Below are positions 8,695-18,700 of a stretch of 54,873 nt of DNA, piece after piece. Under the pieces are notes generated by a model. It made no database searches, was not told the DNA's origin, and saw only the letters and a program-made list of their open reading frames with translations. The stretch's first letter is position 1; each line of letters begins with the position of its first letter. The translations under genes and the position numbers were made by a program. The stretch covers positions 1 through 54,873 of the forward strand of contig JAHJJF010000084.1 of NCBI GenBank assembly GCA_018823135.1, read 5' to 3'. Source of the DNA: Pseudomonadota bacterium (lineage in GTDB: Bacteria; Desulfobacterota; Desulfobulbia; Desulfobulbales; CALZHT01).

Positions 8695-8973
8695 TCATAA
8701 ATGTCTGGAAAGAAAATCAGCAACATATCGTACTTGAATGTCTTCCAGAATTGAGCCGTCTTCAGCAATGAAGAGCTCCTGAAAGGGGATATCATGCCGG
8801 CCGAAATGTTGATTGATTGCACCGACCAGTCGGATAAAATCAAGAGATCGGAGCTGGAGATCGCCCCCCAGATACGTATCAGCAGTAATATTGTGAACAG
8901 GCTGGCCGGATTGGCTCGCCATCTCAGTTATAATTGTAATGAGTTCATTGGTAATATCGTTGCTGGCAGTCAT
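8695..8973 (-). CDS. acyl carrier protein, stand-alone
   Basis: A 92-residue four-helix carrier protein, first gene of the minus-strand glycan operon. The phosphopantetheine site is GGDLQLRSLDFIRLV with Ser43; the usual Asp before the Ser (DSL) is Arg42 here, an uncommon substitution. The rest follows the ACP pattern: helix 1 (residues 6-20), the loop with ADTYLGGDL, helix 2 after the Ser, and helix 3/4 (ILEDIQVRYVADFL). Start ATG 8973 is preceded by AAGGAACC. The gene is divergent from the KS-AT-ACP-ACP-KR-DH synthase, separated by about 430 bp. It is an obvious candidate to serve in trans for the downstream KS-AT protein, which has no ACP of its own, or to deliver an acyl chain to the glycan. 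A role in general fatty-acid synthesis is less likely given the context. Confidence 0.9.
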   Translation of the reverse strand: MTASNDITNELITIITEMASQSGQPVHNITADTYLGGDLQLRSLDFIRLVGAINQHFGRHDIPFQELFIAEDGSILEDIQVRYVADFLSRHL

Positions 8974-9404
8974 TTTGGTTCCTTTATAATCGGTAAAAAT
9001 CAGAGTCAGAGTTAATCGAAACGTCAGCCAGGATATATGCCGGATAGATTTTATCTGCAGGATCTTTCGTCATATTTCAAGCAATATGCGGGTGTTGTCC
9101 TGGATATTTACCAAATTAACGGGTTTATTTGGCTTGACATTTCGACTGTTTTTTTATCATTAATGACGCATATGATTAGTTAAATCGTTCGTGAATTGGA
9201 AGTCAAATCCAAGGATAATGTAACAGTTTTTTCCCTTATAATTTCTGCATTTTCTATACTGAAAGGAAAACGTTAGGAAGTTACACTGAACAGAAAGAAT
9301 ATCAATAGAAATTTATTAATGATTTGTTGATTTGTTTTACTGGCACTACGAATGATATGAAAGCGGCAAGAGGATTTTTTTTACTTTGAGTGCATGGAGT
9401 TACA
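8974..9404. other. divergent intergenic region, ACP operon / lipid synthase
   Basis: About 430 bp, AT-rich, without a credible gene: short minus-strand ORFs here have no SD or family features. Transcription must start in both directions from it. The only decent sigma70-like element I see is listed separately. A TGGCAC at about 9342 lacks the downstream TTGC element of a sigma54 promoter. Its length leaves room for a regulator or a long 5' leader. Confidence 0.6.
9134..9160 (+). promoter_or_regulatory. possible sigma70 promoter for the lipid synthase genes
   Basis: TTGACA at 9134-9139 and TATCAT at 9155-9160, with a 15-bp spacer that is shorter than ideal. It would give an untranslated leader of about 240 nt before the ATG at 9405. 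Low confidence because the spacer is short and AT-rich sequence offers many partial matches. Confidence 0.3.
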
Positions 9405-12400
9405 ATGACTGAAAAGAAACAGATAGAATTATCAGAAAAATTGAACAGCAAACCTTCTGATATCGCAATCATCGGCATGTCCTGCCTCTTGCCCAACGCT
9501 GCCGATCTGCCTCAGTATTGGGATAATATCATTTACAAGGTAAACAGTCTTCGTGAGATCCCCGCCGACCGCTGGGATTGGCGGGAATTTTACAATGCTG
9601 ATTCTGGAGACGAGCACTCGATCAATTCAAAATGGGGCGGTTTTATTGATCCGCAGCCTTTTGACCCGGCCGAATTCGGCATGCCGCCAAACAGTGTCCA
9701 GTCGGTGGAACCCCTGCAATTACTCACCCTGGCCACTGCGCAAGCGGCCCTTAAAGATGCCGGATATCTTGATAAAACGTTTCCCCGGGAGACAACCTCG
9801 GTGATACTGGGTATTGGCAGCGGTATTGCCGATCTTGCCCTGCAATATAGTTTCAAAGCCCATGCCCGTATGTTTTTCAAGGATGTTTCGGGGATCGACC
9901 AGAATCTGCCGAAATGGACCGAGGATTCCTATCCAGGCATATTGCCCAATGTGACTGCCGGTCGTATTGCAAATCGTCTGGATCTTGGTGGGGTGAATTT
10001 TGTAGTGGATGCCGCCTGCGGATCATCCCTCGGGGCGATTTATCAGGGAGTAAAGGAGCTTGAGACCGGCACCAGCGACATGGTGATTACCGGCGGTGCT
10101 GAAGGGAGTCAGAACCCGTTTGCTTATTTCTGTTTCAGTAAAACCCATGCCCTGTCTTCAACCGGCGAATGTCGGGTCTTTGATCAGGGCGCAGACGGCA
10201 CGGTTTTGAGCGAAGGAATTGTCATTGTCATCCTCAAACGGCTTGACGATGCTGTCCGTGATCATGATCGAATCTACGCCGTGATAAAATCCGTTGCCGG
10301 ATCCAGCGACGGCAAGGATAGGGGCTTGACGGCTCCCCGTCCCGAAGGTCAGCACCGGGCGTTGGAACGGGCTTACGCTAAATCCGGCGTTGATCCCGAT
10401 GATATCGGTCTGATTGAAGCACACGGCACCGGTACGGTGGTTGGTGATCGCATTGAAATAGAATCCCTCAGCCGGATATTTACCCAAAAGGAGAATCAAC
10501 CGCCGAAACATGCCATCGGCTCGGTCAAATCCCAGATCGGTCACTCCAAGGGGGCGGCCGGTGCGGCCGGACTGGTCAAGGCGGCCCTGGCGCTTTATCA
10601 CAAAGTGCTGCCGCCCACCGCCAATGTGAAGTCGCCAAACCGGGCCCTTGAAAATACCTCCCTCTACGTCAATTCTCAAACCAGGCCATGGATTCATTCC
10701 AGGGATACGGTGGGACGTTGCGCCTCGGTCAGCGCATTCGGGTTCGGCGGCACGAATTTTCATGCAGTTCTTGAGGAATTTACTGCTGCTGAGAATTTCA
10801 AAGAGGCGCCGGTAAACAGGTGGCCGGAGGAGTTGTTTGTCTGGCGGGGTGAGAATCCTGCTGCAATACAAAAGAAGCTGCAGGGGTATGTGATAACGCT
10901 GCAGAATGCCGGGCCGCCAAGCCTGCTTGAACTTTCCTGTAAATTATGGGATGAGGCAAGGGCTTTTTCCGGAAAAACCCTGGCGATTGTTGCATCATCC
11001 AAAGAAGACCTCAGGAACAAGATTCTTAAATTCATCCGTAAAGCCGATGAGGCCGGCACCGGGAATCCTCTGGCCATCAATGACAGCCTTGGGATTTTTT
11101 ATAACGATGAACCGCTTCTCGATACAGGAAAAGTCGCGTATCTGTTTCCCGGGCAGGGCGCGCAATATCCCGGCATGCTTAATGATCTTGCCGTGCATTT
11201 TTCTGAGGTGCGTATAGGTTTTGAGATTGCTGACCGGATACTTTCCGGGAAATATGATCAACCTTTGAGCGCCACAATATTTCCGCCGCCTTTTTTTACT
11301 CCCGGGCAGGAGGAGGCAGCTAAAAAGCAACTCAGCCGGACCCATACAACCCAGCCAGCGGTGGGTGCCGCAAGCCTGGGAATCTGCAATTTACTTGATT
11401 CCCTGGGTATCCGGCCGGAGCTTGTCTGCGGCCACAGCTATGGCGAACTTTCAGCGTTGCGGCAGGCAGGGGCCATAACTGTGGAAGATTTTTTTACCCT
11501 TTCCGAAATACGCGGCAGGTTGCTTGCCGAGGCAGGGAAAGAGAATCCCGGCGCCATGGCGGCAATTGATACGGAAGAAGAAATTGTTAAACCGATGCTT
11601 AGCGAGTACGTCGAATTATGGATTGCAAACTGTAATTCGCCAAAACAGACGGTTGTTTCCGGCAATATCGGAGAAATAGAAGCATTTGTCGAAAAAGCAA
11701 GGGCCGCAGGCTTTCGCGCCACCCGTCTTCCGGTTTCAGGTGCATTTCACACGCCCTTTCTCTCCACAGTTAAGGAGGCGTTTTCCGCAGTTTTACAGGA
11801 TACTGATTTTTCCACAGGCACGGTCCCGGTCTACTCAAATACCAGAGCTGAACAATATCCCGGAGACCCTGCTGCAATGCGTGAGGTGCTTGCCGGGCAG
11901 ATCATCAATCCGGTGCGCTTCATTGAGGAGATTCGGGCCATGTATGAGGCCGGGGCACGGGTATTTATCGAGGCAGGACCCCGCAATATTCTCGGCACAC
12001 TTGTTACGCAGATTTTAGCGGATTTTCCCCATGCGGTAATCACCCTGGATAATCCCGGCGAACACGGGGTACGGCAATTATTGCTCGGTCTCGGGAGTCT
12101 GGCCGCCCAGGGAGTGAATGTCAACTTTGATCGATTATTTGCGGGAAGGATCCCAGTAGGGGAAAAGGATGGAAGAGCCACATCCTCTGTAAAGAAGAAA
12201 GCCAGTTCCACCAAAATCATGCTGAAGCTGGGGAAGACCTGGCCATCAGCCGAGTCGCGCAGCAGTGTAGCAAACAAGGCTGCGCAATCTGCTCTTGAAA
12301 GAATCCAAAAGAATCCTGCCATGGAAATGTTTGCAGCAGGCCGCGGGGCAGCACATATCGGCGACGGAGATATGGACGGAGTGATCATCCAGTATCAGAA

Positions 12401-15400
12401 GAGCATGCAGCGCTTTCTCGACATGCAGCGCGAAATAATGCTCACTTACCTGGAAGGCGCTCCCCCTGAGGGGGCGGCAAAATCTCAGGCCCTTAAACAG
12501 AATGGTGCGGGGGCAAATATTGTTGTGCCTTCTCCGGAACCAGTCCCGAAAGCACCGCAACCATTGACAGTCGGGCTTAATGCCGAGGTTTTGAAAGAGA
12601 AGATCCTTGCCCTGGTCAGCGACCGTACCGGGTATCCCCGTGATATGCTTGACCCGGATGCTGACATGGAAGCGGATATGGGGATTGATTCCATCAAGCG
12701 TGTGGAGATCCTGGGGGCCATTCAAAAGGAACATCTTTCCCAATACGATGAGCCCAATGCCCGGCAGACTCAGGATTTGGCCGAACGAAAAACCCTGCAG
12801 GGGATTATTGACTGGCTCATCGATTTTATCAGTTCCCAACAGGGGGTGGCGGAAGTTTCTCAACCAGTTCAGCAAAAAGCCGCCGGCCCTGACGTGAAAT
12901 CCCGGATTCTCAATATTGTCAGTGATCGGACCGGGTATCCCCTTGATATGCTTGATCCGGCTGCGGACATGGAAGCGGACATGGGGATTGACTCCATCAA
13001 GCGCGTGGAAATTCTTGGGGCGCTGCAAAAGGAACTCCTCTCGCAATACGATGAGCCAAATGCCGGGCAGACCCAGGATTTGGGCGGCCGGAAAACCCTG
13101 CAGGGCATAGTTGACTGGGTGGTGGAATTTACCGGGGCAATCCAGCCTGGGGCAGGCGAGCCGGTAATCCCTCAACACACGAAAATCCTACAACCGGAAA
13201 AACTTGAAGTTCCTTTGCAGGCAGAGGATCTCATCTTGCCGCGCTACGAGGTGCGGATCTCTGAAATGCCTTTTCAGGAGGACGCGAAAGAGGTTCTGCC
13301 GGCAAAAGGGGTGGTTGTCATAACCGACGATGAGCAGGGCCTGGCAAGGGAAATCCAGGGAATTCTACAAAACAAAGGTTTGAGCACGGTGCTTCTTCGA
13401 CTGAGTGAAGCCGAGGAAAGCAGCGCTGAAAATGAGCTTTGCTGCCGTTTTGATTCCTTTGAAGGGGCAAGCAAAGCAATTGGCACCATCCGTAAAAAAT
13501 ACGGACCGATCAGCGGCTTAATCCACCTTGCAGGGTTGCGGGAGATGATGCCCTACGATAAGTTGACCCTGAGCGAATGGCAGAAGAGGCTCAGGGAGGA
13601 TGTGAAAAGTCTCTTCTATCTTATCAAGGCATCGGCTGCTGACCTGCAGGTCCAAGCGGAAACCGACCGGGCATGGATTGCCGGGATCACCAATCTTGGC
13701 GGTACGTTTACCCTTGAAGACCTGATCAGCGAATCGACCTTTAATCCCGGTCACGGCGGAATTGCCGGAATGCTAAAAGCCCTTCAGCGGGAATGGCCGG
13801 TTGCCACCTGCAAGGCCATTGATTTTGATCCGGTTCTCGACCAATCTTTTGTCGCCCAACAGATTGTCCGTGAGCTTACTTCGCTGGAATGGGATGTGGA
13901 GGTGGGATTCAGGGAAGAAAAAAGGCTTGTGGTGCGGGTTATTCCCACTCCGTTGATGGATGATCCTGAGAAACCAGCTCCACTTGCCAAGGATGATATT
14001 GTCGTGATAACCGGCGGCGCCCGGGGGATTACCGCGGAAATCGCCATTGAAATCGCTGAGCAGTATCAGTCGACCCTCTTGCTTCTCGGACGCTCTGCCC
14101 CCATTGAGCCGGAATCAGAGGATACGGTGGATTTATCCGATCACAAAGAGATCCGTGCCGCTCTATTTAAGAAAATGCAGGTAAAGGATAGTTCTGTAAA
14201 ACCAGCGGATGTGGAAAGGGTCTTTAAGCAGATTCTAAGAACTCGAGAGATGTCGGCAAATTTCAGGGCCATGGAAAAAGCGGGCTCCATCGTGCGATAT
14301 TTTCAGGCGGATGCCTGCGATGAACCGGCAATGACCCGGACCCTTGAGAAGATTTACAACGAATACGGCAGGATTGATGCATTTGTCCACGGCGCGGGAA
14401 TTATCGAGGATGCATTTATTGAGTCCAAGTCGCCGGAGTCCTTCGAGCGGGTGTTTGATACCAAGGCGGAGAGTATTTTTATATTGGAAAGATTGCTCCG
14501 CGGCGAGACTCTGAAACTCATGGTGCTTTTTGCCTCGGTGGTCGGTCGTTTCGGGAATGCCGGACAATTGGATTATGCGGCCACCAATGAGGTAATGAAC
14601 AAGGTTGCCTGCCGTCTGAACCGAAGATGGCCGGGAAGGATTCTCTCCATTGACTGGGGGCCGTGGGCCGATGCCGGCATGGCTTCCCCTGAAGTTCAGG
14701 CGCAGCTCAGAGAGCGTGGCATCAAACTCGTTGATCCGCCAAGAGGCCGGTACATGTTTGAGCGGGAAATCCGCCTGGGCCGCAAAGAGGATGTTGAAAT
14801 TGTCATCGGCGGCGGACTCTGGGGTTCAAAGGACGAAGAAATCAGGCTCACCGACCAGGACGTTCTGCCATTGCTTGATGGCGATCCTCCCGGACTTGTC
14901 GGTCATGAAGTCTGGCACTATAACGAGATCATTGATCTGCCTCGGCATCCCTATCTCCTTTCCCATCTCATGGCGAGCAAACCGGTGATCCCGGTGGCAA
15001 TCATCATAGAATTGATGGCGGAGATCATTAAATACGGCTGGAATGATTGGATTGTCACCGGCCTTGAAGACCTGCGGATCATCAAGGGAATCATTATTTA
15101 TCCGGGGCGGACCGGCATCAGAATTACCGTGTATCCCACTGAATCACAGGCGTTGAAAGCCGGAACAAGAGTAGTGGAAGCCAGAGCCTTTCAGGCGGAC
15201 AATCCCAAGTTCCCGACCCATATGGCGAAATTCACCCTGGCGCATCAATTGCCGGATTCGCCGCGCTATGATCCTGAAACACTGGGTGAATTGGAAGCTT
15301 ATCCGCTTTCCATTGAAGACTGCTACGACCAGCTGCTTTTTCATGGCCCGAAACTTCAGCATGTCGAGGAAGTCCTGGGAATCGGTGAAAATGCCATTCG

Positions 15401-15779
15401 CAGCCGCATGAGAATTTCAGATCCTAAAGAATTTCTTGACCGATTCGTGGAACACGGCTGGATAATCGATCCGGTAATCATTGATTGCCTTTCCCAGCAG
15501 ATTAACTTCTGGACCAGGGCGAAGCTGGGCTCTTCAAGCTTTCCCACGAACCTTGGCAGTTGCCGTCTGTTTAATGCGTCGCCGGCTGAACAGCTTTTTT
15601 GCGATACGCGAATCACCAGAGTCAGCAGCGGCGGCAGTCTGGTTGTGGCGGATATCCGGTTGTGGAACGATAAGCACGAGACCGTGATGCTTGTCGAAAA
15701 CATGGAGTTTTCAAGCAGTGAGAAATTGAATTACCTGCACAAGGAAGAATTGAGATCGGAGATGATTCTAGATGATTGA
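9405..15779 (+). CDS. PfaA/HglE-type iterative lipid (polyketide) synthase, KS-AT-ACP-ACP-KR-DH
   Basis: A 2124-residue multidomain synthase. ATG 9405 is preferred over GTG 9390 because GGAG (9396-9399) lies 5 nt upstream. Domains: ketosynthase (about 20-475) with Cys205 in DAACGSS, EAHGTGT and GHSKGAAG; acyltransferase (about 575-870) with Ser678 in GHSYGE, Arg703, and His782 in GAFHTPF, consistent with malonyl loading; a helical segment MQRFLDMQREIMLTYL; two ACPs with LGIDSIKRVEI-type sites (MGIDSIKRVEI, Ser1096 and Ser1197); ketoreductase with VITGGARGIT and Tyr1724 in GQLDYAATN; C-terminal dehydratase with His1854 in LSHLMASKPVIP and Asp2027 in DPVIID. This order is that of PfaA of polyunsaturated fatty-acid synthases and of HglE-type glycolipid synthases. 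No enoyl reductase or phosphopantetheinyl transferase is seen in the window. Product is probably a long hydroxylated or unsaturated acyl chain. Confidence 0.93.
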   Translation: MTEKKQIELSEKLNSKPSDIAIIGMSCLLPNAADLPQYWDNIIYKVNSLREIPADRWDWREFYNADSGDEHSINSKWGGFIDPQPFDPAEFGMPPNSVQSVEPLQLLTLATAQAALKDAGYLDKTFPRETTSVILGIGSGIADLALQYSFKAHARMFFKDVSGIDQNLPKWTEDSYPGILPNVTAGRIANRLDLGGVNFVVDAACGSSLGAIYQGVKELETGTSDMVITGGAEGSQNPFAYFCFSKTHALSSTGECRVFDQGADGTVLSEGIVIVILKRLDDAVRDHDRIYAVIKSVAGSSDGKDRGLTAPRPEGQHRALERAYAKSGVDPDDIGLIEAHGTGTVVGDRIEIESLSRIFTQKENQPPKHAIGSVKSQIGHSKGAAGAAGLVKAALALYHKVLPPTANVKSPNRALENTSLYVNSQTRPWIHSRDTVGRCASVSAFGFGGTNFHAVLEEFTAAENFKEAPVNRWPEELFVWRGENPAAIQKKLQGYVITLQNAGPPSLLELSCKLWDEARAFSGKTLAIVASSKEDLRNKILKFIRKADEAGTGNPLAINDSLGIFYNDEPLLDTGKVAYLFPGQGAQYPGMLNDLAVHFSEVRIGFEIADRILSGKYDQPLSATIFPPPFFTPGQEEAAKKQLSRTHTTQPAVGAASLGICNLLDSLGIRPELVCGHSYGELSALRQAGAITVEDFFTLSEIRGRLLAEAGKENPGAMAAIDTEEEIVKPMLSEYVELWIANCNSPKQTVVSGNIGEIEAFVEKARAAGFRATRLPVSGAFHTPFLSTVKEAFSAVLQDTDFSTGTVPVYSNTRAEQYPGDPAAMREVLAGQIINPVRFIEEIRAMYEAGARVFIEAGPRNILGTLVTQILADFPHAVITLDNPGEHGVRQLLLGLGSLAAQGVNVNFDRLFAGRIPVGEKDGRATSSVKKKASSTKIMLKLGKTWPSAESRSSVANKAAQSALERIQKNPAMEMFAAGRGAAHIGDGDMDGVIIQYQKSMQRFLDMQREIMLTYLEGAPPEGAAKSQALKQNGAGANIVVPSPEPVPKAPQPLTVGLNAEVLKEKILALVSDRTGYPRDMLDPDADMEADMGIDSIKRVEILGAIQKEHLSQYDEPNARQTQDLAERKTLQGIIDWLIDFISSQQGVAEVSQPVQQKAAGPDVKSRILNIVSDRTGYPLDMLDPAADMEADMGIDSIKRVEILGALQKELLSQYDEPNAGQTQDLGGRKTLQGIVDWVVEFTGAIQPGAGEPVIPQHTKILQPEKLEVPLQAEDLILPRYEVRISEMPFQEDAKEVLPAKGVVVITDDEQGLAREIQGILQNKGLSTVLLRLSEAEESSAENELCCRFDSFEGASKAIGTIRKKYGPISGLIHLAGLREMMPYDKLTLSEWQKRLREDVKSLFYLIKASAADLQVQAETDRAWIAGITNLGGTFTLEDLISESTFNPGHGGIAGMLKALQREWPVATCKAIDFDPVLDQSFVAQQIVRELTSLEWDVEVGFREEKRLVVRVIPTPLMDDPEKPAPLAKDDIVVITGGARGITAEIAIEIAEQYQSTLLLLGRSAPIEPESEDTVDLSDHKEIRAALFKKMQVKDSSVKPADVERVFKQILRTREMSANFRAMEKAGSIVRYFQADACDEPAMTRTLEKIYNEYGRIDAFVHGAGIIEDAFIESKSPESFERVFDTKAESIFILERLLRGETLKLMVLFASVVGRFGNAGQLDYAATNEVMNKVACRLNRRWPGRILSIDWGPWADAGMASPEVQAQLRERGIKLVDPPRGRYMFEREIRLGRKEDVEIVIGGGLWGSKDEEIRLTDQDVLPLLDGDPPGLVGHEVWHYNEIIDLPRHPYLLSHLMASKPVIPVAIIIELMAEIIKYGWNDWIVTGLEDLRIIKGIIIYPGRTGIRITVYPTESQALKAGTRVVEARAFQADNPKFPTHMAKFTLAHQLPDSPRYDPETLGELEAYPLSIEDCYDQLLFHGPKLQHVEEVLGIGENAIRSRMRISDPKEFLDRFVEHGWIIDPVIIDCLSQQINFWTRAKLGSSSFPTNLGSCRLFNASPAEQLFCDTRITRVSSGGSLVVADIRLWNDKHETVMLVENMEFSSSEKLNYLHKEELRSEMILDD
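12603..13110 (+). repeat. tandem duplication encoding two ACP domains
   Basis: Two copies offset by exactly 303 bp within the synthase gene (around 12603-12807 and 12906-13110). The block around the pantetheine site is strongly conserved at DNA level (for example GACATGGAAGCGGA in both copies, differing mainly at third positions), which indicates a fairly recent duplication or ongoing gene conversion. Tandem ACPs raise flux in PUFA-type synthases. Confidence 0.75.
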
Positions 15780-18700
15780 GCCGCAAGATATAGCAATAAT
15801 CGGCGCAGCCGGTGTTTATCCGAAAGCAGGGAACTTCAGGCAATTCTGGCGCAATATCCTCAACAAGGTGGATGCGATCACCGATGCCCCGGAAGAGTGG
15901 TTGCGGGAAGACCTCTATGATCCGAATTCAAGCGAGTTTCATCATGTGTATACGATTCGCGGCGGCTTCATCAACGATTATACCGATTTTGATCCAACCG
16001 AGTTCGGGGTGCTGCCCAACTCCCTGGAAGGGACTGATCCGGAACAGTTTCTGCCCTTAAACGTTGCCAAGGCGGCGCTGATCGATGCCGGATATTTTGA
16101 ACGGGATTTCAACCGCGCACGCACCGGGGTGATATTAGGCCGTCAGACCCTTTTTCACCGGGCCAACTGCACCTATCTTCAGCAGGCCCATGGGGTGGGG
16201 CAAACCATTAAGGTTATTAAAGCGCTGCTCCCGGAAACCCCGGACTCGCTTCTTAATACTCTGGAACAGAAATTACGCGCCAGCATTCCGAAGGTCACCC
16301 CTGATAACTGCAGTATTGCCGCCCCCAGTCTGATCACCGGGCGCATTGCCAACCGCCTTGATCTGCAGGGCCCTAATTACGGGATTGACGCGGCCTGCGC
16401 CTCGTCGCTCATTGCAATGGATCAGGCAATCCTTGAACTTCAACGCAACCGCTGCGATATGGTGATCAGCGGCGGTCTCCAGGCCAGCAGTCCGTATGCG
16501 GTTTTTATCGTTTTCTGCCAGCTGAGCGCTTTGACGAGAAAAGCTTCGCTGCGTCCCTTCGGGGTTGGCGCGGACGGGACGCTGCTTGGCGAAGGCATGG
16601 GCATGGTGGTTCTTAAAAGACTGAGCGATGCGGAGCGGGACCATGACCATATCTATGCAGTGATAAAAAGTGTGGGCTCGTCAAGCGACGGCAAAGGCTT
16701 GGGTGTGCTGGTGCCACGCTTTGAAGGACAGCTCCTGTCCCTTGAACGGGCTTATGAGTCACCGGACCTTGATCCGCAAACCGTCGGGCTTATCGAAGCA
16801 CATGGAACCGGCACTCCGGTTGGAGACGAAACAGAAATCCGCACGCTCAAACATTTTTTCGGGGAAAGAAAAGGCGAAATGCCTCATATGGCGCTTGGCT
16901 CTGTGAAATCGATGATCGGCCATAGTATGGCCGCGGCAGGCGCCGCCAGTGTGATCAAAAGCATGATGGCCCTGTATCATAAAGTTTTGCCGCCAACGTT
17001 GTGTGACGAGCCCGATGCAAAATTTGAATTTCCAAAAAGCACGATGTATGTGAACACTCAGGTCCGACCCTGGATTCACGGATTGGAAACTCCAAGACGA
17101 GCCGGAATCAATGCCTTCGGGTTCGGTGGAATCAATGCCCACCTGGTGCTTGAGGAATACCTGGGAAATTCCAATAACGATAAGCAGATTCCCATTCCCT
17201 TGGAATGGCCATCGGAACTGGTTTGCCTTAAGGCATCAAGCCGTGATCAATTACTGAAAGATATTGAGCGGTTGCTCGTGTATCTTATTGAAAATAATGA
17301 TAAAAGTCTTGCTGATATTTCCTATACAATGAACTGCGATCAGTCTGGAACAGGAGATAAAATCCTTTCTGTTATTGCTCCAACGATTGATGGACTTCTC
17401 GATAAACTGACTTCAGCAAAGGAACAACTCGAACAATCAGATAAAACCATTTATGATCCGCGCGGCATTTTTTATTTTGCCGACCCTCTGGGGAAAAAGG
17501 GCAAGATTGCAATACTCTTTCCCGGGCAGGGCGCCTCTTACGTCAACATGCTTTCCGAGCTCTGTATGCATTTTCCGCCGGTCAGGGAATACTTTGACAA
17601 GGCGGATCGGATATATGTAAAGCACGGGTTTAGTACACCGTTGAGTCGGGTTCTGTACCCGCCGCCAGCGCATTCCATTGAAGATAAAGAAGCGCCGGGG
17701 CGTTTGATGTTTTTGCGGCATTACAATAATTCCGCCCTGTGGAGCGCTAACTCCGCATACTATTATCTAACAACAAAACTGGGTATTACAGCTGAGCTTT
17801 TTGCCGGGCACAGCACCGGGGATTTTAACGCTCTGATTGCCGCAGGCGCAATTCCTCCTGAAGCGGAAAACTTTATCGTTGATTTGGAACTGGACTTTAA
17901 TGACCACGTGAAGGCATACGCTGAAAAACTTCCAAAGGTGAAAACGCTCACTGTCGGAGGGATTCTGCCGGAAGAAATCATAAAAGTGGCAAAAGAATCC
18001 AAGGGAGAAGTCCAGGTGGCCCTTGACAATTGCCCCAACCAGATTTTTCTCTGCGGCAGTGCGTCCGGGATTGTCCGCGCGCAGGAAAAACTTGTATCCA
18101 AGGGGGCGATCTGTCTGCCGGTGGCAATTAATCAACCATTTCATACAAGCTGGTACGAACCGCTTTTTAAACCATTACGCGAAAAATTTTCAGATATCCC
18201 CACTCAGAAAGCTCATGCAAAGATTTATTCAAGCGCCCTTGCATCAGACTATCCTGCAGATCCCGAAGAGATCCGCGATCTTTTCTTAAAACAGTGGATG
18301 ATGCCGGTGCGGTTCCGTGAAACCATTGAAAAGATGTATGCCGATGGTGCACGGGTATTCCTGGAAGTTGGGCCGAACAGCAATTTATGCGGTTTTGTCC
18401 GGGACACGTTGGGAAAAGCCGAACATATTGCCGTACCACTTAATATGCAGGGTAAAAGCGATCTCAATCAGCTTAATCTTGCTTTGGGAACCTTGGCCGC
18501 CCACGGGATAGACTTGGATTTGGCTTATCTCTATGAGGGAAGGGAGGCAAAGGCTTTGCCGATCTTTCGTGAAATACAAACAGGTCAAGATACTGCTCTA
18601 CCTAAAAAGAGCCGGGCGGTGAAATTAAATCAGGGGCTTCCCGTACTCAACCTGGATGAGGAAACAGTGCAACTCTTCAGGAGAACAATTCGAGCATCTT

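Noticed and set aside
9342-9360. Possible sigma54 promoter (TGGCAC) ahead of the lipid synthase
   Set aside because: The downstream TTGC element at the required spacing is absent.
12246-13178. 310-codon open frame on the minus strand inside the synthase gene
   Set aside because: It is antisense to the tandem ACP region, with low-complexity translation and no SD; openness follows from the codon composition of the repeat.
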